Below, piece after piece: positions 34,207-36,344 of a stretch of 36,344 nt of DNA (within the stretch, counting starts at the first letter, position 1; each line of letters opens with the position of its first letter). The notes beneath the pieces were generated by a model. It made no database searches. It was given only the letters and a program-made list of their open reading frames with translations, and had not been told where the DNA came from. This DNA is from GCA-002694895 sp964436345 (GTDB lineage Bacteria; Chloroflexota; Dehalococcoidia; Lucifugimonadales; GCA-002694895), in assembly GCA_964436345.1 (NCBI GenBank), contig CAYTCC010000002.1:1-36344 (forward strand), read 5' to 3'. The position numbers and the translations under genes are program-made.

Positions 34207-34223
34207 TATAGGAGAATTAAATT

Positions 34224-36071
34224 ATGACATCAATTCCTCTTAAATTACCGTTTAATATAAAACTTACCAGGCCTATGAATCCTACAGGGATATGGGATTG
34301 GTTGACTACTATTGATCATAAAAAGATAGGTGTTTTATATGGTGTGACTGCATTTATTATGTTTCTTACAGGAGGAATTGAAGCAATTTTAATTCGAACT
34401 CAGTTGATTGCTCCAGAATTAAAAATAATTGCTCCTGAAGTATACAACCAACTTTTTACTATGCATGCAACAACAATGATCTTTTTAGGTGTCATGCCTT
34501 TATCTGCAGCGTTTTTTAATTTTGTTATTCCTTTACAGATTGGTGCGAGAGATGTAGCTTTTCCTAGACTAAATGCTTTTAGTTATTGGACTTTTCTTGC
34601 TGGAGCTTTCATTATGAAAGCAAGTTGGTTTTTAGGAGGATCTCCAAATGCTGGATGGTTTGGCTATGCCCCCATAACTACTGCGACGTTTAATCCTGGA
34701 AATGGGATAGATTTTTGGGTTGTTGGGCTTCAGGTCCTAGGTGTTGCCTCGTTAGCTGCATCTTTTAATTTTATAGTAACAATAATAAATATGAGAGCAC
34801 CTGGAATGACAATGATGAGATTGCCATTATTTACTTGGATGACTTTTATTACAGCTATATTGCTTGTATTAGCTTTTCCGGTAATAACTGTTGCTTTAAT
34901 TGAATTAATGCTTGATAGAACTTTTGATTTTAATTTTTTTAATACTGCAGCAGGAGCAAACCCTTTGTTATGGCAGCATTTGTTTTGGATATTCGGACAT
35001 CCTGAAGTTTATATTTTGATATTGCCGGCCATGGGAATAGTATCTGAGATTTTACCTACATTTTCGCGAAAACCTATATTTGGTTACGCTGCAATGATAT
35101 TAGCAGCTTCATTTATTGCATTTATGGGATGGCTAGTATGGAGCCATCATATGTTTACAACTGGTTTAGGACCAATTGCAAATAGTGTATTTACAGTAAC
35201 AACAATGCTTATAGCTGTTCCTACTGGTGTGAAAATGTTTAATTGGCTTGGTACTTTATGGGGTGGGGATATAGAATTTAATACTCCTACATTATTTTCT
35301 GTGGGATTTTTGTCAATGTTTTTAATTGGCGGGATTAGTGGTGTAATGCATGCTTTTTCAGCTTCTGATTATCAACAGCAAGATACATACTTCATAGTAG
35401 CACATATTCATTATGTTTTGTTTGGGGGAGCTATATTTGCTATATTTGGTGGTATTTATTATTGGTTCCCTAAAATTACAGGAAGAATGTATGATGAAAA
35501 ATTAGGGAAGTTGAATTTTTGGATAATGTTTATATTTCAGAATTTAACTTTTTTCCCTATGCATTTTCTTGGAATGCAAGGTATGCCAAGAAGAATTTTT
35601 ACATATGATTCTGAAATGGGTTGGGCTTTTTGGAATGCGTTTGAAACAATTGCAGCGTATGCGGTTGCATTCGGAGTTTTAATATTTGCTATTAATATGA
35701 TAAAAAGTTGGACTAGCGGTAAAAAAGCAGGAGCTGACCCTTGGGATGGAAGAACATTAGAGTGGTCAATACCGTCTCCTCCACCTGTTTATAATTTTAG
35801 AGATATCCCTATAGTTAAATCTTTAGATGATTTTTGGCATACTAAACAGAATTCATCTGATTCAGATACTAAAATTAAAAGTAAAACGAAAGTTAGTGAT
35901 ATTCATTTACCTCAACCTTCTTATTGGCCTTTATTAGTATCTGTAGGATTAGCGATAGCAGGTTTTGGCATTATTTATAATTTGGTGTTAACTGGAATTG
36001 GTATTACTATTATGCTGATAACAGTTTGTGCTTGGTCATTTGAACCGGTTAATGAACCTGATTCGCATTAG
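34224..36071 (+). CDS. ctaD: Cytochrome c oxidase subunit I (A-type)
   Basis: Subunit I holds haem a and the haem a3-CuB site that reduces oxygen and pumps protons. The 615-residue protein has the N-terminal leader to about 30 and then 12 or more membrane helices. Visible ligands: H81 (TMHATTMIF, haem a), H259 with cross-linked Y263 in GHPEVYILILP, H308/H309 (SHHMFTTGL) for CuB, and H394 (a3) and H396 (a) in VAHIHYVLFGG. E261 in the HPEVY motif marks the A1 subtype. The ribosome site AGGAG lies nine bases before ATG 34224. ctaE begins 16 bases after its stop. Confidence 0.97.
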   Translation: MTSIPLKLPFNIKLTRPMNPTGIWDWLTTIDHKKIGVLYGVTAFIMFLTGGIEAILIRTQLIAPELKIIAPEVYNQLFTMHATTMIFLGVMPLSAAFFNFVIPLQIGARDVAFPRLNAFSYWTFLAGAFIMKASWFLGGSPNAGWFGYAPITTATFNPGNGIDFWVVGLQVLGVASLAASFNFIVTIINMRAPGMTMMRLPLFTWMTFITAILLVLAFPVITVALIELMLDRTFDFNFFNTAAGANPLLWQHLFWIFGHPEVYILILPAMGIVSEILPTFSRKPIFGYAAMILAASFIAFMGWLVWSHHMFTTGLGPIANSVFTVTTMLIAVPTGVKMFNWLGTLWGGDIEFNTPTLFSVGFLSMFLIGGISGVMHAFSASDYQQQDTYFIVAHIHYVLFGGAIFAIFGGIYYWFPKITGRMYDEKLGKLNFWIMFIFQNLTFFPMHFLGMQGMPRRIFTYDSEMGWAFWNAFETIAAYAVAFGVLIFAINMIKSWTSGKKAGADPWDGRTLEWSIPSPPPVYNFRDIPIVKSLDDFWHTKQNSSDSDTKIKSKTKVSDIHLPQPSYWPLLVSVGLAIAGFGIIYNLVLTGIGITIMLITVCAWSFEPVNEPDSH

Positions 36072-36087
36072 TGGAGGTACTTAGAAT

Positions 36088-36344
36088 ATGTCTGATGAAA
36101 CTACAACAGGATTAAACCACAGAAAACTACTAATGTGGATTTTCTTAGGATCTGATTGTATGTTTTTTGCTTCTTTAATAGGTACATATCTTATTTACAA
36201 AGGATCAGGCATTCCACATCCGGGTCCTTCAGATGTGTTTGATATACCTACAACTTCCATTAGTACATTTGTTTTACTTATGAGTAGTATGAGTATGGTT
36301 TTTGCTTATGCATATCTAGTTAGAGATAATATAAAAGCATTTAG
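36088..36344 (+). CDS. ctaE: Cytochrome c oxidase subunit III, 5' part (runs off window)
   Basis: The first 85 residues and two bases of subunit III are present. ATG 36088 follows GGAGG (36073-36077). The start MSDETTTGLNHRKLLMWIF leads into LGSDCMFFASLIGTYL (helix I region), then PTTSISTFVLLMSSMSM, the conserved second helix of bacterial COX3. The gene continues past the window edge, so its full length and any further subunits cannot be seen. It belongs to the ctaC-ctaD-ctaE run. Confidence 0.93.
   Translation, partial: MSDETTTGLNHRKLLMWIFLGSDCMFFASLIGTYLIYKGSGIPHPGPSDVFDIPTTSISTFVLLMSSMSMVFAYAYLVRDNIKAF

Noticed and set aside
1..36344. CRISPR array, insertion sequence or prophage
   Set aside because: No direct repeat series, transposase, integrase or phage structural gene was seen on either strand.

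Overview
The window is a compact, AT-rich (by eye roughly 30% GC) stretch of bacterial chromosome made almost entirely of core metabolic and housekeeping genes. No insertion sequence, phage gene, CRISPR array, rRNA or tRNA was seen. The combination of an AccD-AccA fusion, a eukaryote-type (type II) glutamine synthetase, a Ycf45/SpoIIIAA-like R3H ATPase, DXP-independent vitamin B6 synthesis (PdxS/PdxT), a Gram-positive-style T-box leader and an aerobic A-type cytochrome oxidase with a CuA-cytochrome c fusion suggests a streamlined aerobic marine Chloroflexota, perhaps a SAR202/Dehalococcoidia relative. That assignment is inference from gene content only.

Layout: 1-187 is the end of an acyl carrier protein gene. 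291-4318 holds ftsK/spoIIIE and accDA. 4315-11128 (minus) is a branched-chain amino acid operon, ilvB-ilvN-ilvC-leuA-leuC-leuD, with a sigma-70-like promoter (11400-11428) and a well-formed leucine T-box leader (11147-11393). 11485-14795 (plus) holds thrC, a FemAB/CelD-like acyltransferase and a GT4 glycosyltransferase. 14775-15824 (minus) holds a GNAT acetyltransferase and a small unknown gene. 15912-17504 is a D-aminoacylase-like amidohydrolase. 17501-19981 (minus) is a two-gene unit of a phosphonoacetate-hydrolase-like enzyme and a class III aminotransferase. 20034-21245 is glyA, facing a short rnc that lacks the dsRNA-binding domain. 21846-22892 is glnA (type II). 22969-26623 is the pdxS-pdxT-R3H ATPase-tmk run. 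26620-27774 (minus) is a class I aminotransferase behind a candidate SAM-class riboswitch. 27977-30286 (minus) is eno-gap. 30413-36344 is thrS (no TGS domain), ctaA, ctaC, ctaD and the start of ctaE.

Functionally the window covers fatty-acid initiation (ACP, carboxyltransferase), Leu/Ile/Val and Thr synthesis, one-carbon and nitrogen assimilation, pyridoxal phosphate supply beside several PLP enzymes, lower glycolysis, and assembly of the terminal oxidase. Genes are tightly packed: five convergent pairs overlap at their stop codons, and TTG or GTG starts are common. The best leads are two cis-regulatory RNAs on the minus strand (Leu T-box and SAM-like aptamer), the candidate phosphonate-degradation pair, and the truncated RNase III.
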